The translations under genes and the position numbers were made by a program. From Dendrophyllia cribrosa (Eukaryota > Cnidaria > Anthozoa > Scleractinia > Dendrophylliidae), in assembly GCA_024195265.1 (NCBI GenBank), contig JAJLRJ010000009.1, positions 825,001 through 889,000 of the forward strand: DNA of 64,000 nucleotides, in the 5' to 3' direction. Every line of letters begins with the position of its first letter. Positions within the stretch are counted from its first letter, which is position 1. Shown piece by piece: positions 24,431 to 36,969 of the stretch. Below the pieces are notes generated by a model. That model was given only the letters and a program-made list of their open reading frames with translations, did no database searches and was not told the origin of the DNA.

Positions 24431-26265
24431 ACCGAAGTAGAGTGAGGCAGACGACTCAAGGTATGTGGAATCTTGTTGAGCCTTTGTTGAATCTTGTTGA
24501 GCCTTTGGCCAAAGTCTTCTTTTCTTTTGGTTGGCGATGGAAACACATAAAATAAACATGGAATTCTGGGAACGCGAATTCTTGTAGTATTTCCATCAAA
24601 TATGTTAAAGACGTTCATGGATAACGTAATTGATTGGTTTTGCTGTGGTTCAAGGTGGTATCCTGTGCAGATACAACCACTCTCCTCGTACTCTCGATGT
24701 AGACCAACAATGCGGAATAAAACATCGTGGTCATTGTCTAGATACGCTTACAGTCACCCAAGCAAGCGAAGCGAAACCTCGACGAAAACGTCGAGGAGAT
24801 GTAAACGAGACTGCGTACAAGGGTGTCTAAAAAGTTTCATAAACATCTACAACAACCCCAACTATTTTATTTTATTTTTAGCAGGGCAGCAAGAAGTCAG
24901 CCCTGGATGAGAAACATATATCTCCCTAGAGGACTCACCCTGAGTACAAGATGTAGCAAGTCGAAAACGTGGACATGTCACTTCAACCTCTGTCGCTCGA
25001 CCGAAACCACTCCTCACAGGGGGGAGGGTAAGTGGAGTTAGCCACAAAACCGCTTCTGTTAAACCGGCAGCGTCATTGAAAAACAGAAAATCAAATGAAA
25101 GTATTTTGAACTGATTAATACCAATTTTATTTATTTTGAAAGATTCAAATGAATTCACCATAGTATCGATTTTCGCAGGCGAAATGTTTTAAAATCAAGA
25201 TATAACCAATGCACCATCGATCAAGAATGAATGTGTGTAAAATTATTTATTAATTCCTTTATTTATTTGACTTATTTTTGGGTATATTTTGTTACCTTTT
25301 TAAAAGGATCAGTGATCTGTTCAAGTTTCTTAGGAAATAAAAAAGCTTCATTAGTCTATTATTTACATGAATCTGGATCAAAATTCGACATTCTTTTATT
25401 TTCAATCCCACAGTCTGAATTTACTTTATTTAAAATGGCCATTTAGGGAAATTCGCCACTTCATATTATCCGTGTAAACTATCGGCGATATCACTTCAAT
25501 TTCAAGGCTTTTTTTAGTTTACCACAGGGAATTAATTACACAGGGTACCCAGTCAGCTCGAAGGCTGGTATCCACAGGGACCCTGTTTATCCTAAATCAA
25601 AATTACAAAACGTCGTACAAATATTTGAAATTTACATACTAAAAAAGCTATCTAAACATGTTTTAAACCACTAAATGACTAAATCAAAAATAACTACAAT
25701 AAAAATTTCGAGTATGTTTAGGAAAAGGCCCAAGGCTTCTAAGGAGCTTATCTATTTATTCTATTTATATTCCGTTGCTCTACCTAACCTAAAAGTATAA
25801 CATTAAATCGCCACTTAAGTCACGTCAAACGTTAAAACGCCCACCTCAAGTGAGAGCTATTGTACAGCACTTTCTTGCTGTGCGGTCAGCTTTTATCTTT
25901 TTAGAATAAGTTTGATCTTGAACTTGAACTGACCTTGGGAAGGCAAAAGGTAAAATAAACTGCATTATTTAACATTAATTAACATTAAAAGGTTATGCGG
26001 GGCTCTGGCCCATTAAGGAACTACATGAACTTGAATGTGAAGGCAGACAGCTGGAAAAAAACAAAACAAAATGTTTTTGTTAAATGTTGTTGAATTGAAA
26101 TTAGTCGTGGGATAATTAGAGAAAATGTTGAATGTTTAAGCTCGGTAATATGGCAAGGAAATTGTAATCAGTTTTTTTTACGAACATGGGACCATAAAGG
26201 CAAAATCTCAGCTATTTAACATCCTTTGCCTTTTAGCGGACTCAGTACGATTGTGATAACTTGGT

Positions 26266-26410
26266 TTTATTAAAGTAGTTGATAAGGTAGATTGAGCATC
26301 GTAAAGATGTTTAAAATGGCTGACGTTTTGAGTGCCAGCTCTTCGTCAGAACGAATCGACGAAGGGCTGGCGCTCGAAACTTCAGCTATGCAATCTTTTC
26401 AATAAAACTA
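26266..26410. repeat. diverged relative of the 61.4-kb palindrome
   Basis: Shares gataaggtagattgagcatc, tggctgacgttttgagtgcc, gacgaagggctggcgctcga and aataaaacta with the element at 61450-61654, in the same hairpin order but with many mismatches. Confidence 0.7.
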
Positions 26411-27158
26411 AAAGTAGTAGACGTGTCTTAATCTAAATAAAATCCTTAAAGGGAAAAGAATTAGAGTGAAGCTTGGAAGTACCGATAAAAAGACGTTGGT
26501 AGCTTCGTCGATAAAACAACTATTACGTGGCTTTGTTTCGTCTGAGGCCACCAATTTCATCGTGGTCAGTTGAGTTGCTAGGCAACATGGTGTTTGGGTC
26601 AAATTTATACAGAAACGTACAATGATTTTCAACACCTTAAAGGTTCATTTATAAAAAAATGTTGCTTGTTTTTTCAGTCGACTAAGCTACCATTATTAAA
26701 AAAATTAATTACAAAGTAAACTCTTTTTTACCCAATTGCCTTGCAAATTTGTTCAATACGTAAAGTAAGAAGTATTTAACCCTAAACCTGTAAGTGGATC
26801 GCTCAATGGCTGACATATTCAGCGACTAAAGATGAATATATAATGCCGGATATCTTCACATTCACTCGTCATAATTCGTAAAATCAATTCTTTAGAAGTA
26901 AAAAAGAGTTTGTATATTCCACAATGTAAATACTGTAAAAAGAATCTTTAGTGTTATTCGAAGATATTTTCTTAGTTAATAGATAACCACACAATCTAAC
27001 CAAAAAATCCAAGTTACGTGTTTTTTTTTTAGTTGCCTAGAAGACGTTACTCGTTAATTTAAATAAATCACTTTCAAAAAAATGAATAAAAATGTGTTTT
27101 AAATTTGTTTGTAGAAAGGGAGTATGCCGCTGACAATGCTGAAATTATACGTGATTGC

Positions 27159-27371
27159 TAGACTGCAAAACAGTCGTTTTTCTTTCCGCTGGCTCGCTCG
27201 CAAAGGCGCGAAGCGCCAAAAGTCTCACGCGCGAGAGCCTCACACGCCCGCAGGGTGTGTGAGGCGATCTCTCCCCAGTCCCACTCTTCATATTCACCGT
27301 CGTTCCAGACCTTTCGTTCAAAGACCGCGCACATTCGTATGACGCAAAAAATACGACTGTTTTGCAGTCTA
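27159..27371. mobile_element. MITE with 18-bp TIRs and 9-bp target duplication (MULE-like)
   Basis: The left end is tagactgcaaaacagtcg and the right end its exact reverse complement. It is flanked by cgtgattgc at 27150-27158 and 27372-27380. A 9-bp duplication fits Mutator-like elements. GC-rich core without transposase. Confidence 0.85.
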
Positions 27372-27385
27372 CGTGATTGCATATA

Positions 27386-27994
27386 CAGTAGAACCCCGCT
27401 AACTCGAACTCTGAAGGGAAACGAAAATCCGTTCGAGTTAGCGGGGGTTCGACTTATCGGGGTCAGTGAAAAATTTATTTATTTTTGTTAATAATTAATA
27501 ATAGTGACGATATATAGCGTGAACATAGTTTTATTTTCTACTTCTGTGACAAACATCGCTCAATTTGCGTTTGGTAACAAGAAATTCCAAAGATTATGAC
27601 TTCGAGCTAAGTGTAACTATGGGTATATGTTTTTGCAATATAAACGAAGTTTACAGTGTATTCCTACAGTCCCACTAAATACAAAACAACATTAAAGAAG
27701 TAACCATGTCCGTTTTCCTAATTTCACTGCCGTGGTGACGTGATCAGTCCTAACTTACAATCAGATAACAAGCAGCTTATTTTCTTGATACTGTATTTTG
27801 AGAAGTCCTAACAACAGAGTTCGAGTTGTCGGGGTAAATTTGGGCCAAGGGAAACGAAAAATAGTTCGAGTTCGAGTTCGAGTTATCCGAGTAAAAATGA
27901 CTCAAAAACAGGGCCAAATCCAAGGGAAATTGAACTTAGTTCGAGTTAGCGGGGAGTTCGAGTTATCCGAGTTCGAGTTAGCGGGGTTCTTCTG
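27386..27994. mobile_element. pogo/Tigger-like non-autonomous element
   Basis: Starts cagtagaaccccgctaactc and ends with the near reverse complement gagttagcggggttcttctg, flanked by TA at 27384-27385 and 27995-27996. Further copies of the gttcgagttagcggg motif occur inside at both ends. TA target and this TIR type are typical of pogo/Tigger MITEs. It starts 12 bp from the MULE-like duplication. Confidence 0.8.
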
Positions 27995-28837
27995 TAAAAC
28001 TAAACGATAAATTTTAAATCAAGTTTTCAAGGAGGAGCAAATCATTTTTTTTTAAGAATAGCAAATTATACTTTGTTTGTTTTGTACGTTTCCTAGCCGC
28101 AACGGCAGAACTTGAAAACGCCATCCCAATGCTTTCAACTTCTCGCAACCTATTTTTCATCCCCAAATAATTAACAGTTACAGTGCATATGTAAAGCAAC
28201 TTCTAACAAACCTGGGCCATTATTTTAAATTTTCCATTGATGCAAAAATTATTGTTTTTGTTTTTTCAAGTTACTTAGACTCTTTAAATGCGAATAACCT
28301 CTATTTATTGCATGCCATTCATGTATAAGCAACCAATGAACACAGAGGCAAAAAGTACGTCAGAAATGCGCGGGAAAACAGCGAAAGGCGAGCGCGGGAA
28401 AAGATGGGAAATTTGAGATTTACGTTCTAAGTGGTAATATAAGTACATTGAACAGAAATAAGCGAATTTTCGCTTGGGTTGAAAGAACTTCACAAGCGTC
28501 AGTAAAGGGTACATAGACTACACAAACGAAGCAGAGAGAACGAACATTTTGACAAACACGTGTCTTTATTTACACTAAGAATAGCAAATACTATCCTAGG
28601 TTGGAGTAGCCAATCAAAGTGAGCGAAAAACACCATTAACTGATTTAGTATTTAATAACTGAAGTATATAAGGATTATTTTAGTGTTCTTTTCAGTTGGT
28701 ATTCAAAGATTTAAATCAATTACAAATCCGTTTATTTAAGTAAAACGCTGTAAACGTTCATTTACAAAAACGAAAATTCCTCTTCTTGCTATTTCCTTGT
28801 TTACAAACCAAACCGACATTCCTTTTTTTTAAGTGGA

Positions 28838-31800
28838 TCAAAATTCGTCATGAAAAGACTTCCCAAACTCAGTTGCCATGCTTCCAGCGAAAAATTCGTG
28901 GCTCGTAATAAATTCGTCTGCTGTCAATTTTCCATCCTGGATAAAATTAAAAAAAGCGATTATGATGTTGGTATTGTTGTTATTTTTATTGATAAGCGGT
29001 TTACAGCTCTACTTGAAAGACTTACTATTATCGAGCGGATTTCACTGTGTTTTGAGTGTCGTAAAACCAAAGCCAAAATTATCATTCTGGTTGATCATAA
29101 CGTACGCAGAACTAATCAGAACTCGAAGCAAATACATGCAGCCGGCGCCAAGCGCGGGAAAACTCGGGCGAGCAAGTCACGATTGATTTTGGTTTTACTT
29201 CTGATTGGTTGAGAAGGTGGCGCGAGATTTTCTAACCAATCACAGTGCGCAGAAAATCAAGTCAGTATTGAATACCTTGTTCAAATCGGCGTTTTCTATT
29301 AAATGCTGAGCTTCTCCGAGTGCCTTGTTGTAATTTTTTGGTCTTCTCCAATCTTCTACTTCTTTCTGAGAAAGGGAAAAACCATTAAGCAATTTAGAAA
29401 ACATAATATTATATTACAAGCTAGGATAAACTCTAACGGTAAAGAGTTTAGTTCATTTGTACTGTGTGTAGTGAGCAGTGCATGTTTTTAAACTACTCGA
29501 GGTTTATGGAAAGTGGAGAGGGGTAAGCTAGTTTTTCAGGCGTTCGGCAAGAGGAATGGGGTGATACCAATACAAAAGTAATCGATTCCACGGTATTCCG
29601 ATATTGTTTTAAAAGTATCAATACTCGCACGGGGTATCGGTGATTTGAATGCTATACCCGTTGTAGAGTCGGGACAATTGAATAAAAATAATGGTATTTA
29701 ATATTTCAATATTCTTATCAGTCCGGTTTTGACTTCTGTTCCGGGTAACCTAACTCATTCTCAGCTTGTCATTTTCTGTGAGACCCTGAAGAAAGGCTGA
29801 TGAGCCTTACGAAACATTGCATTATCAAATATCATTTCCCAACAGTAAAATAAGTCTTAAATTTTTTATCAAATCGTTTAAACTTGAATCTTGAGCGATA
29901 ACATCAGAATATGGTGATGTCGTACCGCAAAAACTACCGTATGTCTAACGAAGTATCGTTATCGTATCGTAGAGTATTGTATCAACTAGAAAAACTGATA
30001 TCGGTTACCCTTAGAGCACTGAACCAATCACGGGGCGCGATAATCTCGGTACAGTACAAGCACGAGTGAGATCTGGGTACGAGATTAGGGGCGCGACTGT
30101 TCATATCTCTACCTATAAATCTGCTGTTGTATCGTGCACGGGTCATACTCACTAGATTAAGGTACCCATCGTGGTCGGCATCATGTAGCTCGTTAAATTC
30201 TGTGATATACAGCGAATTGAAACCTGGCATGTCGATATAAGCTGCAAAAAAATAAAAATAACAAGTAATTTATTAGGATTGCGTCATCCATTTATCGCAA
30301 TAAATGATAAGAAGCCACACTTTGTTCGAGATACCGGACATTTGAAATACGCAGGGTACGAGATAATGTGGAATTCAGGCAGCTCGGGGATTTTAAAAGA
30401 TAGCGAGGGTCTACTATACGTATTTGTGTATTTTAAAATTACAAAATACGCCAGTCTACCTACCTAAGTATTCGTCGAGAGACAGGCGGCCATCTTGGTC
30501 TTTGTCATATCGATCCATTAATTCCTACAAATTAAACTGAGTATGTGAACACAGACTAAAATGTTAGAGGCGCACTGAAAAGCGGTATTACATCCACAGA
30601 CTCAAAACTTAGAACTAACTTGCACAGCAAAATTAATAAACAGCACCAATAGCTTTCATTTGAATGGTCACACTTTAGGAGTTTATCCTGACAGACGCAA
30701 TTGTTAGAACCACATTGTACGGCATAATAAACAGTACCACAGGAAAGTACTGCTCAATAGCTTTCATTTGAATGGTCACATTTTACGATTTCTCTTTTAC
30801 GAGAGCAAACCCATAGTTAATACCACTCCTAAAACAAAGAGAGGCGCATCATTAAGTTTTTAACCGCTCCACGTCAAAAAGTTTGTCTTATAAAAACTGA
30901 AGCCAGATTCAGCCTATACTGGTTTTAAAAATGTTTTAAAAACAAATCAAACAGGTTCAAAACAAGTCGAAGTTGTTCACTTACCACAGCAACATAAGGC
31001 AGCATAATTTCATGCTCCTGGGGATGATGGAAATACTCGAACTCCTGCCTGTTCAACATTCCATCCTTGTCTTGGTCACTGTATCTCCATTTTTTCTTAT
31101 CGTACAGAACATATTTCTCCAGGTTTGATCTTTCCCACCTGTTGTGCATATCTGTGAAACAGCATAATAGCGGTTTTCAATTGAGTGTCATGACACCAAA
31201 ACCAAAGTAATCACTCCGGCCAATCACAACAGACGCAGACATTCCAATGAACCAATCAGAACTTGAAGGAAATACATGCAGCCGGCGCCAAGCGCGGGAA
31301 AATGCGCGCGAACAAGTCACAATTGGTTTTGATTTACTTCTGACAAGAACCAAAGAACTGAACCGAAGGTGAATAAAAAGAATGAGAGACAAAGTGATAA
31401 GCGGGCACGCGCGTATCACGCAAGTATACTGACCTTCCTCCGTGAATCCAAAGGTTCTTGTCATGTACTCTTTCCAGGACACTTTGTCATCGCCATTTAA
31501 GTCTCTGTCTCTAAATATGGCGTCAACATCCTCATGTACAGTCCACTTCTGCAGCTTATGTCGGATCCAGATTTCCAGTTCCGCCTCCTCTACGAAACCA
31601 TCTTTGTTGATATCAATACGAGGTACCAACATTCTGGAAAAATAAAAAGATGACAAAAGTTTTCTAGCGGTATGAAAAATCCATATACATGCACAATAAG
31701 GGAGCAAAGGTGGCGCAGTGGTGAGAGCGCTCACCTCCCACCAATTGGCCCGAGTTCGATTCCCGGCCTCGGCGCCATATGTGGGTTGAGTTTGTTGTTG

Positions 31801-34111
31801 GTTCTCTCCTTGCTCCGAGAGGTTTTTCTCCGGGTACTCCAGTTTTCCCCTCTCCTCAAAAACCAACACTTCCAAATTCCAATTAGATCTGGAAAGTGTC
31901 CCCAATTAGTACTCGCGTGCTAAACTGAAATACATTTGACACTCAAATAAAGTGATTTTATATTCTGTAATGATTTGATTTAGCGCCCGGGGTGCTTATT
32001 TACTTTTAGTAGTTCAAGGGAGGGCGTAAATTGGACAGGGGGCGCTTATTTCTTTTTTGACAAAAGCAGGCAGGAAATGTACAATTCGCTTAAACAGAAC
32101 AACAGTAACAACGGTTCGCTTAGTCAAAATATAATTCGCTATTATACCTCAATGTCTTCAATTTCACTTTTTTCGATAAGATAGCTGTGAATAAGTGGCG
32201 CTAAAAGCAACGCTCAAGGAGGAGGGGGGGGGGGGGGGGGGGTATTAGAAAGGGGGTGCTTATTGGAAGGAGGGCGCGAAGTCGAATCATTACGGCCATA
32301 AACTGGAAAGCACGTTACGGAGGCAAATGTTTCTTCGTTTAGTCACACAACTGACACAAGACATCAGACCTTTCGGAAACAAATATTGCTTCCGAAACGT
32401 TTGTTTCCCATTTTAGCCAATTGAAGAAACAATATTTTCTAGTTTTCCAAATAAACGAGGAGTCATTGTTGCGGAAGCAGTGTTTTTTTCCTAGTGCAGC
32501 TAAACTGAGAAACATTACTTCCGCTATAATAATTCCGTGTTCAGCCAGGAACTGAGGTAGCCTTTGCTCTATCGTTTACGTCATACTGTCGGATTTTATT
32601 CACAGACTCAAAAGTTAGAATCACCTTGTACAGCACGGCACCACAGGAAAGTACTGCTCAGTAGCTTTCATTTTAATAGTGACTGGCAGATTAAGGGTAA
32701 AAGGCCAGTACACTAAAATCAGCGTCATACGGCTTCATTTACAAATAGCTTTCGGTGGCTGTGTAGCAGGTTTTCTAACACAACTATTATAAAGGATTAC
32801 CTGTCAGGACCACATGTCTGTCTCATACTTTCAATAGCTTCTAAACGCCGGAATCTCAGTCTTATCATCGATTTATTGTATTTTTACGTATGTCCAGCAA
32901 ATTTTATGGCTTATCACCGATAATCTATTAAAGTGAAGAAATCTTTTTAAACAAAATATCACCTTATATTGCTGACGTTAAATACAACAACCAATCAACA
33001 AACGACCTGTAAATATATATAACTGGTGACGTATTGAAACTCCGAGACTGGTAACGAAATTGTCATTGTACTGCGCGAACAGAGCGAATTTTGGAAGACG
33101 CGTTGATTTCTGGAGTATTTATCCAGCTGCTTATTTGTTCACGGAATAATTCATTTGGTATTATAGCGAAACAAAGATTCCTTTTTTCCTATAGTTTAAA
33201 TAACCATTGCATGGATCATAAAAAAACTTGCGGAGTTAACTTTAGTTCTCATCGAAAATTGTTGCATCACTCTGGAAGCGAAGCAATTGGACTGTTGCTA
33301 TTTGGTATTTGAGAATATCGAGAGAACACAAGGTTGTATGGTTAATTAAATAGTCTCTCGTCCTTTGGGGGTAATAAAGAAACATTTTACTGTCGTATAA
33401 CATTTTAAAAAGGATATGATGGGAAATTTATAAAATTTACAATCTGTTCAGTCAAAGTTCTCAACGTTATACATTTTTTATTTTTTATACATCACAAAAT
33501 ATTGTTTGTTAAGAAAAACATCTTTAATTTTCTCGTAATACAAACGTTTTAACATCGTGTTCGGGATATTCTTTCCATGCTTTTATCTGGAATTAACTGC
33601 ATTATTTTCGGATTTTTCTTTCTTGATCGTTTGGACGCAAAGCATAAGTCATCATTTAATTTATTTAATGTTGCTGTAATTTTTGAGTTTGTGAATGAAA
33701 TCCTTTAAAAGTGTGACGCCGATTCAAATGAAAACTAATGAGCAGTAACTTTAATTTCCTGTGGTGCCGTTAATTATGATGTACAAGGTTGTTTCAATTT
33801 TTAAGTTTATGAATGAAAGCAAATGAAAGCTATCGAGCAGTGCTTGCCCGTGGTGCTATCTAAATTTATTAAATTTGTACTGTGGCTTTCTAAGGAGGAA
33901 AATTATAATAAACTTACCTGAGCCGTCTCCTGGACTCCTTAGGCGTAAGTTTCTCAAACTCCTTCGCGAGCTCTTCTCCAAGAAACGCTACATGGTCCTC
34001 ATGACTGCTATGCGCTCGCCCGTCGTAGTGGTGTTGTGAATGCGCCAGTGAACATTTGATCAGCGAAGAGACAAGAAGCAGCAGAGAGAGGAAACCCAGC
34101 GAGCTCCGCAT
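28838..34111 (-). CDS. calumenin/reticulocalbin-like ER calcium-binding protein, 7 exons, 299 aa
   Basis: CREC-family low-affinity Ca2+ buffer of the secretory pathway. Exons, high to low: 34111-33918, 31633-31434, 31151-30985, 30524-30464, 30241-30153, 29365-29276 and 28936-28838. All introns are GT-AG on the minus strand and every phase joins. A signal peptide (MRSSLGFLSLLLLVSSLIKC, cleavage about residue 24) is followed by PKESRRRLR and six EF-hand loops: 72-83, 109-120, 157-168, 194-205, 228-239 and 264-275. Each has Asp at 1 and Glu at 12. The C-terminus is FGKSFHDEF, an ER-retrieval-type HDEF. Loops 5 and 6 are each split by a phase-0 intron. Calumenin fits best (KW..EDV...DLN, FFAGS.ATEF); RCN1/RCN3 or SDF4 are alternatives. 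Introns carry SINE, MITE and satellite copies. Confidence 0.93.
29065..29262. repeat. dispersed ~200-bp repeat (copy 2 of 3)
   Basis: Shares the ggcgccaagcgcgggaaaac core and ctgattggttgag with 13240-13445. Located in the last intron of the calumenin-like gene. Confidence 0.7.
30590..30790 (+). repeat. 106-bp satellite unit, two copies
   Basis: Two consecutive diverged units with agctttcatttgaatggtca and gcataataaacagtaccaca, in a calumenin-like intron, antisense to that gene. Confidence 0.85.
31197..31350. repeat. dispersed ~200-bp repeat (copy 3 of 3), truncated
   Basis: Carries ggcgccaagcgcgggaaaat and caagtcacaattgg. It stops short of the other copies' right part. Located in a calumenin-like intron. 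Confidence 0.65.
31698..31966 (+). mobile_element. tRNA-derived SINE
   Basis: The head resembles a tRNA gene with an A-box-like tggcgcagtggtgag (31711-31725) and a B-box-like gagttcgattccc (31752-31764), i.e. an internal Pol III promoter. The body contains gaggtttttctccgggtact and ttttcccctctcctcaaaaa. It sits antisense in intron 1 of the calumenin-like gene. It does not fold as a full tRNA and has no CCA-type end. Target duplications were not found. Confidence 0.75.
31968..32292. mobile_element. MITE with G-rich subterminal region
   Basis: The left end taatgatttgatttagcgcc is matched by a right end ...gcgaagtcgaatcatta. Subterminal ggggtgcttatt occurs at both ends. It includes a 19-bp G tract (32224-32242). 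It directly follows the SINE in intron 1. Confidence 0.65.
32588..32690 (+). repeat. 106-bp satellite unit, single copy
   Basis: ggattttattcacagactca, agaatcaccttgtacagc and caggaaagtactgctcagta in unit order. Located in calumenin-like intron 1. Confidence 0.8.
33690..33870 (-). repeat. 106-bp satellite unit, about two copies, reverse orientation
   Basis: The minus strand reads the unit landmarks (caaatgaaag / gcagtg / gtggtgc on +), opposite to all other copies in the window. Located in calumenin-like intron 1 just before exon 1. Confidence 0.75.
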
Positions 34112-34617
34112 GTTGCGATCTTAATTCTTGGTGTAAATGATTTGTTAAGGATCAGGATTTTGATTACTCGCGTTGTTTATTTATGCGCCGATGTTTGGTC
34201 AGCTGTGACTCGTGGTTGAATCACAGGTGCGCCACGTTCTTTCGTCCCCAGAGCTTCTCGTTCTTTATTACCGGAAAGGATCTCAGCACGAGACTACACA
34301 AAAGAATGAATATTTCTATGGCGCAAAGAAGCGAAAAATACTTGTTTGAAGAAAAATACTTGTTTGATATATAGAAGACTTTTTCAAAATATATAAAACT
34401 TGTTTAATGCGGGAGCCGATTACCCCTGTTGTTTAAAACGGTGACTTGTTTGGTATATATAAAACTTGATTTTGAATATATATGTGACTTTTTAATATTT
34501 CCGTGTATTTAGAACATCTTTTTGATGTATAAAACTTGCTTTGGACATATAAGATTCAGTTACTGTACATAACTTCGCAGTAAAAACCTATATCCGTTAA
34601 ATAACTGTTAAATATAT

Positions 34618-34710
34618 AGCCTGCGTAGCTATTAACGGTTTTGTTGGCGTGCGCGGCGCGCGAATATCAGCACCGCGCACGCCAACAAAACCCGCCAGCT
34701 ACGCAGACTA
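34618..34710. repeat. short inverted repeat, ~40-bp arms
   Basis: ggttttgttggcgtgcgcgg is answered by ccgcgcacgccaacaaaacc, with outer parts gcgtagct/agctacgc. A hairpin-forming MITE relic 0.5 kb upstream of the calumenin-like start. Confidence 0.8.
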
Positions 34711-36457
34711 TTAAATATATCAAAATTGGGGTCGGATATTGGACTTGCTCCAGCCATGCGCATAGGACTTGTAATAAATCGAAAACTTCTGCTTCTGCTT
34801 CTTCAATTTTACTCTTTTTTACCCGATACAATTCAATAATCCAATTGAAGTTCGCGTATTTCCACTTTTTCGTAATGCGCCAACAATCACAGTAATGCTG
34901 TAACGAATGTGCAATGCGTTTCCGCCTGGACGGTTTCGATCTAGCCACTGTAAGCAGGGAAATCTATGTTTAGAACTGGCGAACAACTAGAAACTACTTC
35001 ATCAGCAATCATTTATGTTTTCCTTTTTCAGCATTGATTTGATCTTGTTTGTGGTCCAAATTTTAGTTTCCTAGATTTTGCAAAAACATGTATCCCGCCT
35101 TTTCTCGCCTGTTGATGACTGGCATTAAAATGTTCAAAATAACGATACAAACGAGGGAATCTAAAGCAAAAGAGGGGAACCATACCATCCAAACCGCGAT
35201 AAGCGACGTAGGCGCAATTGGTAACCAAGGCAACAGCTTTCACCGCACGGTGTTATTAATATTTGTGGGAGAGAAGCTTAAGTACGAAAGTCGCTTATCG
35301 AGAACGTATAGTCGAAAATCTATTTATAACGCTAAACTGTACGCAAATGTTTTAGGTTTAGTCTATTGTTCGTCTCGTGTTATCCTGAGACGTTAGTTTC
35401 GATTCCTCGTGTTTTTTAACCGCAGTGCAGTGGGCAGGAGACAAGAGGGGATTTTTATGCGTTTTTACTGAATAACTCATCGACAAAAAAAGAACTGAAA
35501 TGAAGAAATCATTGCAGCGAAGAGTGCAATTATTAAAATTTCGAATAAAACCTGTAAAATGTTTAAAGCTTTTTGAACGGGATTTGTTTTAAATGAGTTC
35601 TTCTAAAAATGACTTGATTTTGCGGAATAATCATTAATAAGCGTTCTTCTTAAAAGAGTAGAGGGGAGGCTTCACTATGAATGCCAAATTCTGCGAAAAT
35701 ATAATTCCGGTAATTCACTGCAAATTTACTAGAAATAAGGGTGGGGAAGGGGGGGGGGGGGGGGGAAGGGCTCGGAGCCCCCGGACCCCCCCTTCGATTC
35801 GCCACTGACCTTGACATAAGTGCTGTTGTAGCATAGTAGCGCTTAGGGACGGACCATTAGAAAAGTGATAGGGGGGGGGGGGGGGGGGGGGTGGGGAAAA
35901 AAACCCAAAAAAAATTCGTGCAAGGGAAAATGCCAGGAAAAAAAATTCGTGCAAAGTTCAAGGCAAAGAAAAAAAAATTCATGCAGGAGAAGAAGTCCTA
36001 TTGTGGTTGTTATTTAGAAGGAATGTACAGGAGACATAAACGCTAACATTTAAAAATATCCTCAATTCAGCCAAGAGAATAAAGTGCTAAAATTTTCAAA
36101 TAATGCCTTCCAAAGAAACACACGCTTTTATACCTTTGCTAGCGTTTGCGTCGCTAATGAAAACCAACCTTAATGACTTGATTTTGCGGAATAATCATTA
36201 AAAAGCGTTCTTATTTAAAATAATAATAATAATAATAATAATAATAATTAAAAGCTGATGAGACAGACTTTCACTTTATGACGTAATCAAAAGCGTGAAA
36301 CTCAATAACAGGCCGTCTTAACTATGTTTTACCTTTTCGGCCTTTTCGCACGTAAGTTTGATCGCTAAAGTTTCTTAAAATGTCCCTTACTAATATATTT
36401 TCATGCATTTAGTAGTTTGGATAATTTGGTAGTAAATAAAGTACCAGGGAAGGCAGA

Positions 36458-36493
<36 letters not shown>

Positions 36494-36969
36494 GGGGGTT
36501 GGTTAGGGTTAAGGGGGGAAGGACTCGAATTTATCATAATTCTTTTCTTGGCCGGGTATTCTGCAAGCTAGTTTGCCAGTTTGATTGCCAGATTGCCAGC
36601 CAAAAAAAGTGTTATTTTAAGATCTATGAAAGATAAAATGTTTTAATTTTTACTTGTGCACAAATCCGGAAGTAAGAGAGAAGTAAGCGAGAGCAGGGCG
36701 CGGTTCCGGCCACTTCCGGTACAGTCACGCAATTCCGCAAACCAGCGATGGGTAAATCCCTAATACATCTTAAAATAACCATCCTTTCACGCAGTTTGTT
36801 TTGTTAACAAGTTCAACTTAAAGGTCTTAGGTATTATATTCCATGCATTCAGAATCGCATGTAGCCGTCACGTCATCCGTTTCATATGATACCTTTTCGA
36901 ACCTATCAGAGGATGAATAAAATGGCACTTTTAGATTAATTCATGTAAAATACCGAATTTCATTTTGTT
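34711..36969. other. intergenic region with G tracts, no gene recognised
   Basis: Short ORFs at 35028-35396 on both strands show no motif. Three poly-G tracts (35749-35765, 35871-35891, 36461-36491) and a TAA microsatellite (36217-36249) are the visible features. Confidence 0.5.
36461..36491. repeat. poly-G tract, 31 bp
   Basis: Uninterrupted G31, the longest G run on the + strand of the window. Confidence 0.95.

Larger units (their letters stand above)
24461..28837. other. convergent intergenic region between the Kv and calumenin-like genes
   Basis: Contains the Kv 3'UTR, possibly with an intron (donor CAAG|GTATGT at 24461, acceptor ATTTTTAGCAG ending at 24891), a palindrome-family relic, two adjacent TIR elements at 27.2-28.0 kb, and otherwise unremarkable AT-rich DNA. 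Confidence 0.5.

Noticed and set aside
24602..24910. Separate gene downstream of the Kv stop
   Set aside because: Overlapping short frames lack domain features; more likely 3'UTR or intron.
29785..29830. Hammerhead ribozyme core (CTGATGAG...GAAAC)
   Set aside because: Stem II is only one or two pairs, stem III and a cleavage triplet are not found, and the stretch is better read as a plain hairpin aaggct-gatg-agcctt.
31698..31775. Functional tRNA gene
   Set aside because: A- and B-box-like blocks are present but the arms do not pair into a cloverleaf, and a SINE body follows directly.
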